A model generated the notes under the pieces. It was not told the DNA's origin and ran no database searches. It worked only from the letters and a program-made list of their open reading frames with translations. Shown piece after piece: positions 41,318-49,907 of a DNA stretch of 64,000 nucleotides. Location of the stretch: positions 62,001 through 126,000 of the forward strand of contig NZ_PDDM01000008.1 of assembly GCF_002914585.1 (NCBI RefSeq). Reading direction: 5' to 3'. Each line of letters opens with the position of its first letter. Within the stretch, counting starts at the first letter, position 1. The position numbers and the translations under genes were made by a program. The stretch comes from Pseudanabaena sp. BC1403 (lineage in GTDB: Bacteria > Cyanobacteriota > Cyanobacteriia > Pseudanabaenales > Pseudanabaenaceae).

Positions 41318-41827
41318 ATGATGTTAATTAACGAAGAAGAACTCGTATCATCAAAACGTGGTAAATGGTCTACTGCTGGTATTCCACATAAAGGTTGGGT
41401 ATGTATAGATATTGAAGACTTAGGTGAACCTGTAATAGAATGTGAAATGTGTGAATCTCAAAAGATTCGATTTGTTCATTATATGAAACATCCTGAATAT
41501 CAAAATGGAGATGGACTTCTTCAAGTTGGATGTATTTGTGCGGGACATATGGAAGGAGATCTAAGTGCATCCCACGCACGTGAAGCATCCATGAAAAGCC
41601 GCGCAAGCAAACGTAAGCGTTGGACATCTAGGGCTTGGAAAATATCTAGCAATGGGAATCCTTTTATTAATGCCGATGGTTATAGAACTACCATTTATCG
41701 ACGTGCTGATGGTTGGGCATGGACAGTTGCTGATCATTTGACTGTTTCCCATGCTCGGCGTAATTTCAAGACAAGGGATGAGGCAAAGCTTGCAGCCTTC
41801 GACCACATGACTAAACTTTTGTCATAA
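41318..41827 (+). CDS. cysteine-rich protein of unknown function
   Basis: 169-aa basic protein. The middle has a probable zinc-binding site: IECEMCESQKIRFVHYMKHP with CxxC, then LQVGCICAGHME with CxC and His. A basic linker (SRASKRKRW) and a C-terminal beta domain with GYRTTIYRRADGWAWTVAD follow. I do not recognise the family. Isolated in the accessory block, with 248 bp of gene-free DNA upstream. Confidence 0.65.
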   Translation: MMLINEEELVSSKRGKWSTAGIPHKGWVCIDIEDLGEPVIECEMCESQKIRFVHYMKHPEYQNGDGLLQVGCICAGHMEGDLSASHAREASMKSRASKRKRWTSRAWKISSNGNPFINADGYRTTIYRRADGWAWTVADHLTVSHARRNFKTRDEAKLAAFDHMTKLLS

Positions 41828-41862
41828 GTTGTAAATACAAGCCCTAGTAAAAGATTCCTACT

Positions 41863-41952
41863 ATGCAGACAAACCAAGTAACTGTAAATTTATCTCTACC
41901 TTTTGAATCGCTCATTGAAATGATACGATCTTTGCATACTCCAGCAAGTTGA
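41863..41952 (+). pseudogene. possible antitoxin fragment
   Basis: A 29-codon frame, MQTNQVTVNLSLPFESLIEM and then IRSLHTPAS. Its beginning looks like the start of common cyanobacterial antitoxins (V-N-L-x-L-P-F-E-x-L), then it stops abruptly. Probably a truncated remnant; low certainty. Confidence 0.35.
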
Positions 41953-42017
41953 GTTAAATCTTCCTGACATGAAATATTCTTATCAAATACACTTTAGAAT
42001 TAATAGAGAATACAAAA

Positions 42018-42257
42018 ATGCCAAGCCTAACACTAAGTAACGAGCAAGTTGTAGAACTTGTTAAACAACTACCACAAGAACAAAAAACAGAGATTTTTAG
42101 ATTCCTATTACTTTCTCAATGGCAGCGCTGGCAAGACTTATCTAGCTATGGCGCGGATAAAGTTAAACTTGCTGCTAAAGAGCGTGGCTATGACTGGGAA
42201 AAGATGTCAGAAGAAGAAAGAGAACAATTGATTGATTCAGTTGTCCACGAAAAATAG
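42018..42257 (+). CDS. small antitoxin-like protein
   Basis: 79-aa protein, MPSLTLSNEQVVELVKQLPQ followed by EQKTEIFRFLLLSQWQRWQD, ending with an acidic tail. The pattern of a short strand followed by a Q-L-P-x-E-x-K helix is typical of stand-alone antitoxin-like proteins in cyanobacteria. No toxin gene follows directly. Role inferred from pattern and context. Confidence 0.6.
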   Translation: MPSLTLSNEQVVELVKQLPQEQKTEIFRFLLLSQWQRWQDLSSYGADKVKLAAKERGYDWEKMSEEEREQLIDSVVHEK

Positions 42258-42446
42258 TGAAATACATAATGGTTATCGAATGCGCTGTAGTCTGTAACAC
42301 AAGCCATATAGTCATAGGAGACAAACATCTTTTATCACTTGTTAAATATCAGGACATTGCGATCGCTAAAGCTACTGATTTTGTTAATTTATTCTCTTAG
42401 ATAGCGATCGACTATGGTGCAGCCAAAGCCAAACTTTAAACGGGGT

Positions 42447-42499
42447 GATATTTTGATTTATTAGGCGATCGCATGGCAAAGCAGAGACTATGCGATCGC
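42447..42499. repeat. 53-bp direct repeat, left copy flanking brnTA
   Basis: Matches 43048-43100 at 49 of 53 positions by my count, same orientation. It begins GATATTTTGATTTATT and contains GGCGATCGCATGGCAAA, ending in a HIP1 octamer. Confidence 0.85.
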
Positions 42500-42524
42500 T
42501 TTCAATACTTGTTAAAATAAACTG

Positions 42525-42797
42525 ATGAAATATGAGTGGGACGAAAACAAAGCAGTCAAAAACTTGGCAAAGCATGGAGTTTCTTTCTCCGAAGCCAAAA
42601 CCATCTTTGACGATCCGCTATATGTTGATTTCTATGATCTAGACCACTCAGAAGACGAAGAACGTTACCTAATTGTCGGCGAATCAAATCGAGGACGATT
42701 GTTAATCGTTTCCTATACAGAGAGAAGAGAATCAATTCGGATCATCAGTGCCAGAGAAGTTACAAAATCGGAGCGTGAAGCATATGAAGAAGGCTGA
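42525..42797 (+). CDS. brnT: BrnT-family toxin
   Basis: 90-aa RelE-fold ribonuclease toxin of the BrnT family. Signature MKYEWDENKAVKNLAKHGVS, then FSEAKTIFDDPLYVDFYD, EERYLIVGES, RLLIVSYTERRESIRIISAR and the terminal KSEREAYEEG. BrnT arrests translation under stress until neutralised by BrnA. Its 3' end overlaps brnA by 14 bp. The module sits between 53-bp direct repeats. Confidence 0.93.
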   Translation: MKYEWDENKAVKNLAKHGVSFSEAKTIFDDPLYVDFYDLDHSEDEERYLIVGESNRGRLLIVSYTERRESIRIISAREVTKSEREAYEEG

Positions 42798-43038
42798 ATT
42801 AGAACTAGAAGATGACCTTAGACCCGAATATGACCTTAAAAGTCTGCATGTCAGAAAACTAGGCTCAGGACGTAAGAGCTTTGGTGGCTCAATAGTGCGC
42901 TTAGAACCTGATGTCGCCGCAATATTTCCTAGCGCCGATGCAGTAAATGAAGCTCTAAGATTCTTGATTAGAGTTACACAACAAAACCAACCCACTAAGG
43001 TTCCAACATTATCTAACACTCAGGAAAATAATCTGTAG
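42784..43038 (+). CDS. brnA: BrnA-family antitoxin
   Basis: 84-aa antitoxin that binds BrnT and represses its own operon. MKKAELELEDDLRPEYDLKS is the linker that wraps the toxin; the C-terminal part (VRLEPDVAAIFPSADAVNEA then LRFLIRVT) is the ribbon-helix-helix DNA-binding domain. Start ATG 42784 lies inside the end of brnT. Confidence 0.9.
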   Translation: MKKAELELEDDLRPEYDLKSLHVRKLGSGRKSFGGSIVRLEPDVAAIFPSADAVNEALRFLIRVTQQNQPTKVPTLSNTQENNL

Positions 43039-43047
43039 TGTGGTAGC

Positions 43048-43100
43048 GATATTTTGATTTATTGGGCGATCGCATGGCAAATCAGAGAATAAGCGATCGC
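43048..43100. repeat. 53-bp direct repeat, right copy flanking brnTA
   Basis: Partner of 42447-42499; begins 10 bp after the brnA stop. The two copies bracket exactly the toxin-antitoxin pair and its promoter. Confidence 0.85.
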
Positions 43101-43143
43101 CCAAACATCTCTCCACCAAATGTTAATAAAGCTGCTTTGATGT

Positions 43144-43959
43144 TTAGAAGGAAAGCCCAAGAGCCAAGCAAGAATTATCTGAGGTAGCACTAAGACTGTA
43201 GGATTGTGTTTCAATTGTTTTCGCAACTACCAGCATATCCTTGCCAAAAATCTTACCGTTAATATTGCAACTTCCTTTGAGGACAAGCAGGTAATTTCCT
43301 AAGTACTTATATCTTATCAAGGAAGTACTTTTAATAATCTTAGAACTCATTCCACCCTTAGGATCTACAGGAACATCATATACTTTAACACCTGCTTGGG
43401 AATAGTTAAATGTATGATTTCGCTCTAAATCTGGGTCAGCCGTATTGATTTGAACGGGAGTGTATGGCTTGATCTTGTCAGTATTAGAAAAGTCAGGTGG
43501 TGAAGCATAGGCAAGGATAAAGAACCCTGTACTATTTGTGATTTTATGACCACTTTCAGGTGGATTAAAATAAAGAGAACCTGTAGGATAAACACCTTTA
43601 GCATCGGTTTGTGTACCATCAATTGTATAGACAGATTCAGTCATCGAATGATAATGGAGTCCGACACTCCCATTTGGAATTGTGTACCATAGGATGCTGA
43701 TATGCTTAGAGTCTGCTGTACCAGATAGAATAAGCTTCTCTAGATTGGGTCTGAAGGTAAAAAAATCGTATTTTTTAGGATTAGCGATGAGTTCCTTGAG
43801 ATCGATAATGTTTGATTTGCTCAAAGCGGAATCTTTGTCACGGAGAGCGATCGCAGAACTGCGTAAATTGTTTGCGAGGACGGTGTTTGCATGAAGACTA
43901 AAGCCAACTGAAAAAAATAGCCCCATCGCCAAAAGGGGAATTCTAAATAGTTTCATCAC
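43144..43959 (-). CDS. secreted cupin-domain protein
   Basis: 271-aa protein with a signal peptide (MKLFRIPLLAMGLFFSVGF through NTVLANN). The mature part contains a cupin: GSVGLHYHSMTESVYTIDG and GVYPTGSLYFNPPESGH give the HxH...E...H metal-site pattern. A second cupin-like half follows (about 190-265), so it may be a bicupin. Substrate unknown. ATG 43956 is an alternative start. Confidence 0.75.
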   Translation of the reverse strand: MMKLFRIPLLAMGLFFSVGFSLHANTVLANNLRSSAIALRDKDSALSKSNIIDLKELIANPKKYDFFTFRPNLEKLILSGTADSKHISILWYTIPNGSVGLHYHSMTESVYTIDGTQTDAKGVYPTGSLYFNPPESGHKITNSTGFFILAYASPPDFSNTDKIKPYTPVQINTADPDLERNHTFNYSQAGVKVYDVPVDPKGGMSSKIIKSTSLIRYKYLGNYLLVLKGSCNINGKIFGKDMLVVAKTIETQSYSLSATSDNSCLALGLSF

Positions 43960-44138
43960 TGCTCACTCTTTCACATATTGAGATAGATATAGTTAGCTCA
44001 GAAAGTATCATGGAACCTACTGATTTATCTGACCGAATTGCTACAGAATAATTTATATTTTTTATGTTCAAAAAGTAAAAACAGAGCTACTGAGTCATGC
44101 TGTTTCAAGTTGGCATGGGCATAAAAAAAGGTAGCGCT

Positions 44139-44187
44139 AAATAGGTAAGGATGGGCAGCACGAAGCGCCGCCCATCCTTACCTATTT
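44139..44187. terminator. long GC-core hairpin
   Basis: 18-base arms (44139-44156 and 44170-44187) with a GCAGCACGAAGCG-type loop. It directly abuts the composite repeat beginning at 44189. Confidence 0.65.
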
Positions 44188-44188
44188 A

Positions 44189-44292
44189 ATACCAATTCAC
44201 AGAAGTATTGTCACACTTTTGTGAATTAAAAAGCAAACCTCGTAAGGGTTTTAAAAGCGCAAAGTGGCGTAGCCACTTTGCGCTTTTAAAAC
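44189..44292. repeat. composite palindromic repeat, copy 2
   Basis: Same order as copy 1 (19913-20015): ATACCAATTCACA, a small palindrome, GTAAGGGTTTTAAAAG, then an AAAGTGGC/GCCACTTT stem. The right TTGGTAT end is replaced by TTTTAAAACC. Confidence 0.7.
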
Positions 44293-44363
44293 CATTTCCT
44301 TTTTAGGGCTACCAAAGAAAAGACATTCATAGAAGAAAGACCCGCAATGCGAGCCTTTCTTGA

Positions 44364-46337
44364 TTAAATCACGCGATCGTTACCGCCATCAATGGGAACT
44401 TGAGCCGCAGTCGTACAGGCAAACAGCGCACCACACATCTCCGCCGCAAGTTCGGCGACATGGCGACTAGTGACTTCTACTTTGAGTAGATTATTGGTTT
44501 TATATTCCTCAACCGTTAATCCATAATGCTGAGCGCGAGATGTCAATACATCCTCTGTCCAGATGCCAGTATCAAAGACTGCATTGGGATGTAAGGTATT
44601 GATACGAATGCGATCGCTACTCCATTCCAGAGCCGCCACCCGCATCAGTTGCGTTAACGCCGCCTTCGAGGCAGAATATGCGGCGGCAGCAGGGCCAGGG
44701 GCAGGAACATTCTTAGACCCGATCGCAACGACGCGACCGCCATTGGGTGCAAGTTTCAGCAATGGATAACATTCACGCATCAAAATTAAATTTGCATCGA
44801 GATTGATATGCATTACCTTTTGCCATGTGGCAGTATCAAGATTTTCAATGCGACAGCCAGATGGAAAGATTCCTGCATTGAGAATGAGGATGTCTAGACC
44901 ACCAAAGGATTTGACGGCTTGATCCAGCGCATTAGCGATCGCAGATTCATCACTGACATCGCAAGTAATACCGACAAAATCTGGGCGATCATAAAGCTTC
45001 TCAATCTCAGGATTGATATCTAAGCCCACGACGGCTGCGCCGCGTTTTAGTAACGAATCTACGCAAGCTTTGCCAATACCTGAAGCCGCACCCGTAACTA
45101 GTGCAATTTCACCAGTAAACACAGGAGCAGAACCACCTTTTTTGAGTTTGGCTTGTTCTAATTCCCAATATTCTACTGCAAAGATATCACTGGCAGGTAA
45201 TGCTTGATAGCCACCTAAAAGTTGCGATCGCTGGATGATTTCCATCGTGTGTTCGTAGATATCCGCGACGATTGCCGCATCTTTGGCGGATTTGCCAACT
45301 GTGACTAGCCCTAATTGGCGATCGATAATTACACGGGGGGCAGTATCAAGGATTGTTACAGATTGGGTTGACTTAGCAGATTCTTCCGCAAAATAGGTGC
45401 GATAGGATTCAGCATAAGCTTTTACATCTCTCCCAACTAGGGGCAAGCGCTTAGTACGAATGACGTGATCGGGAGTCGCACAGCCCTGTTGCGAAATGAT
45501 GTTTACATCTTTCCTTTGCGCAAAGGCTAAACTTTTTTCGTCCGCATGAGAACTTAAAACCACGGGAAACTCTGCAACTTGAGAAACTTCAGAGCGGAGT
45601 TTGGCGATCTCTAATCTTGCAGCACTTTCCCTAATTAGAGATGCAGGTGGTGAGATCTCCCAAGCATGATGTTCTTGAAGATAAACTTCAGCACGATCAA
45701 CCAAAGCAATCATTCGCTCATAGGATTCATGAGCCGTTTCACCAAAGGAGAAAATACCATGATTCATTAACACCATGCCGATGGTGCGATCGCTCTTCTC
45801 AGCGGCAAACTTCTCAGCGCAGACTCTTGCTAGGTCAAATCCTGGCATCACGTAGGGAATAATCACCACATCATCGCCGTATATTTCTTGAATTCGCTCC
45901 CATCCATTCGCCGTATTCGTTACCGAAATTACCGCATCCGCATGGGTGTGATCAACAAATTTATAGGGCAAACTGGCATGGAGAATTGTTTCCACCGATG
46001 GCGCAGGTGCACTTGCCTTGGTCATCTGAGTTTTCAGTTCATTCACCATTTGTGAATCGGAGAGAACTTGCAACTTGGCTAATTTCAATAAATGCGCCAT
46101 GCGGACAGGGGCAAAACCTGCCTCTGCGATCGTTTCTAAATCCCAGCCACTTCCTTTTACATAGAGAATCTCTTCTTCTTCACCAACAAGATTCTGCTCA
46201 CGGATTTTGACGGAAGTATTCCCACCACCATGCAGCACCAACGATGGATCTCGTCCCAGTAGCTGTGAGGTATATACTCTTAATCCCAAATCACCTTTAT
46301 ATTCCGCAGCCTCGCGATCGCTCCACAAACTTTTCAT
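44364..46337 (-). CDS. bifunctional class II aldolase / short-chain dehydrogenase (RhaD-type)
   Basis: 657-aa fusion. The N-terminal class II aldolase/adducin domain (about 1-400) has zinc-ligand motifs LPYKFVDHTHADAVISV and LMNHGIFSFGETAHESY. The C-terminal SDR domain (from about 410) has ALVTGAASGIGKACV, LILNAGIFPSG and the YSASKAAL active site. This architecture is that of rhamnulose-phosphate aldolase/lactaldehyde dehydrogenase proteins, but no rhamnose genes are nearby. ATG 46337 is chosen because a GAGG ribosome site precedes it, whereas the longer frame starts near a hairpin. ridA lies upstream in the same direction. Confidence 0.9.
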   Translation of the reverse strand: MKSLWSDREAAEYKGDLGLRVYTSQLLGRDPSLVLHGGGNTSVKIREQNLVGEEEEILYVKGSGWDLETIAEAGFAPVRMAHLLKLAKLQVLSDSQMVNELKTQMTKASAPAPSVETILHASLPYKFVDHTHADAVISVTNTANGWERIQEIYGDDVVIIPYVMPGFDLARVCAEKFAAEKSDRTIGMVLMNHGIFSFGETAHESYERMIALVDRAEVYLQEHHAWEISPPASLIRESAARLEIAKLRSEVSQVAEFPVVLSSHADEKSLAFAQRKDVNIISQQGCATPDHVIRTKRLPLVGRDVKAYAESYRTYFAEESAKSTQSVTILDTAPRVIIDRQLGLVTVGKSAKDAAIVADIYEHTMEIIQRSQLLGGYQALPASDIFAVEYWELEQAKLKKGGSAPVFTGEIALVTGAASGIGKACVDSLLKRGAAVVGLDINPEIEKLYDRPDFVGITCDVSDESAIANALDQAVKSFGGLDILILNAGIFPSGCRIENLDTATWQKVMHINLDANLILMRECYPLLKLAPNGGRVVAIGSKNVPAPGPAAAAYSASKAALTQLMRVAALEWSSDRIRINTLHPNAVFDTGIWTEDVLTSRAQHYGLTVEEYKTNNLLKVEVTSRHVAELAAEMCGALFACTTAAQVPIDGGNDRVI

Positions 46338-46370
46338 TATGACCTCTTTATATAACTCTCTAAAATTCAA

Positions 46371-46395
46371 AAAAGCCTTGCTAGGCAAGGCTTTT
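46371..46395 (-). terminator. terminator hairpin after ridA
   Basis: 11-bp arms AAAAGCCTTGC / GCAAGGCTTTT, 27 bases beyond the ridA stop and upstream of the aldolase gene. Confidence 0.75.
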
Positions 46396-46421
46396 GCTGA
46401 AGGGAAATAGTGTTGTTTTCT

Positions 46422-46814
46422 CTAGATTGCGACGATACACTCGATTTCTACGCGCACATCAAGGGGCAATTTGGCGACTTGAATTGAAGAACGCGCAGGA
46501 TAGGGAGCAGTAAAATATTTGCCATAGATGGCGTTCATGGCGGCGAAGTCTGCCATGTCTACTAGGAAGACGGTGGTTTTAACGACATTGGCAAAATCTG
46601 CACCTGCTTCAGCGAGAACAGCTTGAATGTTTTTGAGAACCTGCTCAGTTTGATCTTCAATTGTGGTAGCAACGACTTTGCCAACAGCAGGGTCGATCGC
46701 AATTTGTCCCGCCATGAACACTAACTTGCTGGTGGCAGGAACTGCGATCGCTTGATTATAGGGGCCAACAGGAGCAGGAGCTTTGTCGGTTAGGATTACT
46801 TCTTTTTGACTCAT
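46422..46814 (-). CDS. ridA: reactive imine/enamine deaminase RidA
   Basis: 130-aa member of the YjgF/RidA family, which hydrolyses reactive enamines released by PLP enzymes. APAPVGPYNQAIAV, FMAGQIAIDPAVGKV and the catalytic-site Arg in YPARSSIQVAKLPLDVRVEIE are intact. Full length trimeric-type protein. Confidence 0.95.
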   Translation of the reverse strand: MSQKEVILTDKAPAPVGPYNQAIAVPATSKLVFMAGQIAIDPAVGKVVATTIEDQTEQVLKNIQAVLAEAGADFANVVKTTVFLVDMADFAAMNAIYGKYFTAPYPARSSIQVAKLPLDVRVEIECIVAI

Positions 46815-46845
46815 TGTTTATCTTTAAAAAAATCGCGAATTAATA

Positions 46846-46873
46846 TTTTTGGGCAGCTAAAGCTGCCCAAAAA
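46846..46873 (-). terminator. terminator hairpin
   Basis: 13-bp arms TTTTTGGGCAGCT and complement with a 2-base spacer, directly abutting the stop codon of the gene ending at 46874. Confidence 0.8.
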
Positions 46874-48166
46874 CTATGGTTTTTGCTCTTTGAGCATTTT
46901 GGCATATTCTTGATCCGCCAAATCTTGCTCAGTGGTGTAGGCAAGATTATTTTGATCGATCGCCTCTTGCTGCATCGCAAAAGTCTTCGCAAAATCTAGC
47001 TTTTCACGTAGAGCAGACGATGGCTTTTGCAATTGCTCGACTCGGGCAGCCCGTTTTTGATTGCGATCGCCGATACCCTTATTCAGATATTGCAAGACAA
47101 AATATCGCACCACAGGCGTGGATAGGAATAGCACGGCATAGCCTAGCAGGAAGCCATAAGCTGCTTTGATAAAACCTAAAAATCCAACAAGGGACTTAGC
47201 GAGACGCGGATCGCCCAGCAAACTACCTAGATACAACGAGGCAACTAGATAAAAAATGCCTAAGCCGATCGCTAAAGCAATTTTGCCTTGAGAGGCTTGG
47301 CTAAATTTCCAGAGTTTTTCTTGCAAATAGGAACTGGTAGTTTTGGCTTTGCGCTCGGAGGCAACTTTTTGTAATTCAGGAAACTTATAGGCAAGGGTTC
47401 CCGCATCACTGACTTCGGGGAAACCATTAAATTTTGACAGCACAGGGATCACAAAATATTCGTCACCCTCTAGACGGCTAGTTTCATCGAGGTAGGGTGC
47501 TATTTGCTCAGCAATGACCACACCATTGTTACTGCGGATCATTGAAGCAATATCGCGCCAACGACGTTCATCAAGATCGGCGTTAGGGTTGCCATCGCCA
47601 AACAAAAATGAAAATACGCTTTCCAAAAAGCCCATTTCATCAGGATCGCGTTTACGAACTTGCTCTGGTTCGTAGTAGTAAGGATCAAACATGATGAATG
47701 GGTTGCCGAAGGGGCTGCCCCAACCACCGAGCCAGATAAATCCACCGCCACCGCCACGATTATCGCTACGGCGATCATCGCGATCGTTGTCGCTACGTCC
47801 CTGACTTTGGATTGCGATCGTCGCGGCAATAATGCCCAGTACTACGATCAAAATCGAAACAATCAGCAAAATACCAAAGGAAATACGGATCGCGTAAAAT
47901 ACCCATTTCCATGCGCCCTTGAGCCATTCCTTGACCTGTAGCCAAAATGAACGACTGACAAGGACTTGACGAAAATTGGGCGCAAATTTATAAGCAATTT
48001 CGCCCGACTCGGCAACTTGGATATTGCCCCCAGTCTCCGAGGCAAGCGCCAGTACTTCACGCTGTGCTACATTCAAACTAAGTCCAGATTGTGCCGCCAC
48101 ATCACCTATCGTGACCCGATAGTTGAGCTTTTCGACGGCCTCCATCACTGCTGTACGCGGAGCCAT
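46874..48166 (-). CDS. conserved cyanobacterial/plastid membrane protein
   Basis: 430-aa protein. Residues 1-65 look like a winged-helix fold (LNYRVTIGDVAAQSGLSLNV then AQREVLALASETGG). Hydrophobic segments lie near residues 88-115, 295-320 and 325-350, separated by a Gly/Arg/Asp-rich loop (RSDNDRDDRRSDNRGGGGG) and a soluble middle region. The pattern matches a family shared by cyanobacteria and plant plastids, annotated in Arabidopsis as an iron-sulfur-cluster-biosynthesis-like protein (At5g03900 type). That match is from memory and function is unknown. Divergent from the DUF1997 gene. Confidence 0.65.
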   Translation of the reverse strand: MAPRTAVMEAVEKLNYRVTIGDVAAQSGLSLNVAQREVLALASETGGNIQVAESGEIAYKFAPNFRQVLVSRSFWLQVKEWLKGAWKWVFYAIRISFGILLIVSILIVVLGIIAATIAIQSQGRSDNDRDDRRSDNRGGGGGFIWLGGWGSPFGNPFIMFDPYYYEPEQVRKRDPDEMGFLESVFSFLFGDGNPNADLDERRWRDIASMIRSNNGVVIAEQIAPYLDETSRLEGDEYFVIPVLSKFNGFPEVSDAGTLAYKFPELQKVASERKAKTTSSYLQEKLWKFSQASQGKIALAIGLGIFYLVASLYLGSLLGDPRLAKSLVGFLGFIKAAYGFLLGYAVLFLSTPVVRYFVLQYLNKGIGDRNQKRAARVEQLQKPSSALREKLDFAKTFAMQQEAIDQNNLAYTTEQDLADQEYAKMLKEQKP

Positions 48167-48249
48167 ATGCTTTCCCTAATCGAACTTCTAAGACTATTAT
48201 GATGGAAATAGTTAACAACTAGCGCATAAGCAGTTTTAGGATATCCGTC

Positions 48250-49050
48250 ATGCAGCAAGAACCAATGCGATCGCCTGCAAATCAAGATTTCACTTCAGAG
48301 CCAACAGGGGATAGTGACTCTGAATTTGTGTTGACACCTGCACAGGAAGCCGCCATGCTGGCTGAATACGGCAATACTGATGACTCACAGTACGATCTCC
48401 AAGATCCTGACGCTGAGACTGTGCAGGAAAAAAGCTTGACGCAAGAGGCTGACAAAAACTCTGACCTCAAACATTTTCACAATCATTACATTGGCAATAT
48501 GGAATTGCTTGCTGATAAGCAAACCGTGATGAAATATTTTGATGCTCATCAGGGCTGGTTTCGGCGCTGCGCTCATCCTTTTAAAGCTGATCCGATTGGG
48601 GAAACTGGCTATGCGATGGGTATCGGCAAAGTGGGAGCATTAGGTTTTCAAGTTGATGCCAGAGTGGGGCTAAATTTGTTGCCACCAGATGAAAATTGTG
48701 TTTATCGCATCGTTACTATTCCTATTCCTGAGCAAAAGCCCCAAGGCTATGAAGTAGATTTCCAAGCCGAAATGCGCTTACAGGAGAAAAAATTGGATTT
48801 AAAAGCGGGAGAGAAGCTCAGTTACGATCCGTTAATCACTTGTGTCGAGTGGGATTTAAATCTCACGGTTTCCTTACATTTTCCCGCCTTCATTCAGAAA
48901 CTAGCTAAAGATATGATTCAAAAAACAGGTGATAGTGTATTGGGATTCATTGTGGAGCGAGTTTCTAAGAGCTTGACAGCGAAAGTGCAAGACGATTTCC
49001 ATAAGACCCACGAAATTAAAGTTCCGAAACAAATTAAGCTCAGAAGATAG
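48250..49050 (+). CDS. DUF1997 family protein
   Basis: 266 aa. The first 70 residues are acidic and low in complexity; from YIGNMELLADKQTVMKYFDA to the end it follows the DUF1997 family of cyanobacteria and plastids (START-like lipid-binding fold suspected). Conserved stretches include WFRRCAHPF, GFQVDARVGLNLLPP and LNLTVSLHFPAFIQKL. Function unknown. The next gene, gvpF/L-like, starts 31 bp later. Confidence 0.8.
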   Translation: MQQEPMRSPANQDFTSEPTGDSDSEFVLTPAQEAAMLAEYGNTDDSQYDLQDPDAETVQEKSLTQEADKNSDLKHFHNHYIGNMELLADKQTVMKYFDAHQGWFRRCAHPFKADPIGETGYAMGIGKVGALGFQVDARVGLNLLPPDENCVYRIVTIPIPEQKPQGYEVDFQAEMRLQEKKLDLKAGEKLSYDPLITCVEWDLNLTVSLHFPAFIQKLAKDMIQKTGDSVLGFIVERVSKSLTAKVQDDFHKTHEIKVPKQIKLRR

Positions 49051-49080
49051 CCTTTGTACAAGGAAAAAGGAAAAAGGAAA

Positions 49081-49776
49081 ATGCTTTATACCTTTGCGAT
49101 TTTGCTTGCGCCAGCGCCAGATAAAGTACCTTTGGGAATTACGGGCAAGCCTATTCAATATTTGCAGTGCGATCGCTTGATTGCGGCGATTGAAGCAGAT
49201 GTGGATATTGAGGCGTTGAAGCTTTTACCTGAGCAGTCTTTAATGCAGGCGATCGTTCAGCACGATCGCTTGATTTGTGAGTTGTTTAATGATCGCACGC
49301 TTTTACCTTTGCGCTTTGGGACAGCATTTGTGTCGATTGGGGCTTTAGAAACTTATTTAAAAGAAGAGGGCGACAGATTATTAGCAAGTTTGGAGAGACT
49401 AGATGGATATGCGGAATTTTTGATTACTGGTTCGGCGATCGCACCGAAAGCAGAAGCTGCTGCGAATCTCAAAGGCAAAGACTATCTCTTGGCTAAGCGA
49501 TCACAATATCTGCAACAGGAACAATGGCGATCGCAGTTACAAGAGGAAGTTCTCGACTATCGTCAGATGATTACTGCCAGCTTAAATCCTGATCTCTATA
49601 AACCTGAATTTCAGCATGTGGAAACTCAAGGCTCGGAGGATGTGCGGGTTTATGCCTTGTTGCCGCGATCGCAGGTTGAGGATTTGCAAAAGATATTGCG
49701 ATCGTGGGAAAAGCAACATTCCCATTGGCAGATCTCATGGAGTGCTGCTTTGCCACCTTATCATTTTTTGAATTAA
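49081..49776 (+). CDS. GvpF/GvpL-family gas vesicle protein
   Basis: 231-aa protein of the GvpF/GvpL family, minor proteins needed for gas vesicle assembly. MLYTFAILLAPAP at the start, then VQHDRLICELFNDRTLLPLRFGTAF and a C-terminal lobe ending EKQHSHWQISWSAALPPYHF are typical. The ATG at 49081 is preceded by AAGGAAAAAGGAAA. No gvpA or other gas vesicle genes are within the window, so it is an orphan copy or part of a dispersed set. Likely co-transcribed with the DUF1997 gene. Confidence 0.85.
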   Translation: MLYTFAILLAPAPDKVPLGITGKPIQYLQCDRLIAAIEADVDIEALKLLPEQSLMQAIVQHDRLICELFNDRTLLPLRFGTAFVSIGALETYLKEEGDRLLASLERLDGYAEFLITGSAIAPKAEAAANLKGKDYLLAKRSQYLQQEQWRSQLQEEVLDYRQMITASLNPDLYKPEFQHVETQGSEDVRVYALLPRSQVEDLQKILRSWEKQHSHWQISWSAALPPYHFLN

Positions 49777-49907
49777 TGCTGGTAGCAATATAATGAGATT
49801 TAGTCCTCAAAGCATCTGAAAAAATGTGAAACACTACCCCATTTTCAAACCTTGATATGAATGGTAAAGCTGAGATTGTTATATTAGCGATCGCTTACAG
49901 TAAAACC

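Larger units (their letters stand above)
43960..44363. other. 404-bp spacer with palindromes
   Basis: No gene is seen. It holds the hairpin 44139-44187, the composite repeat 44189-44292 and the promoter region of the cupin gene. Confidence 0.5.
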
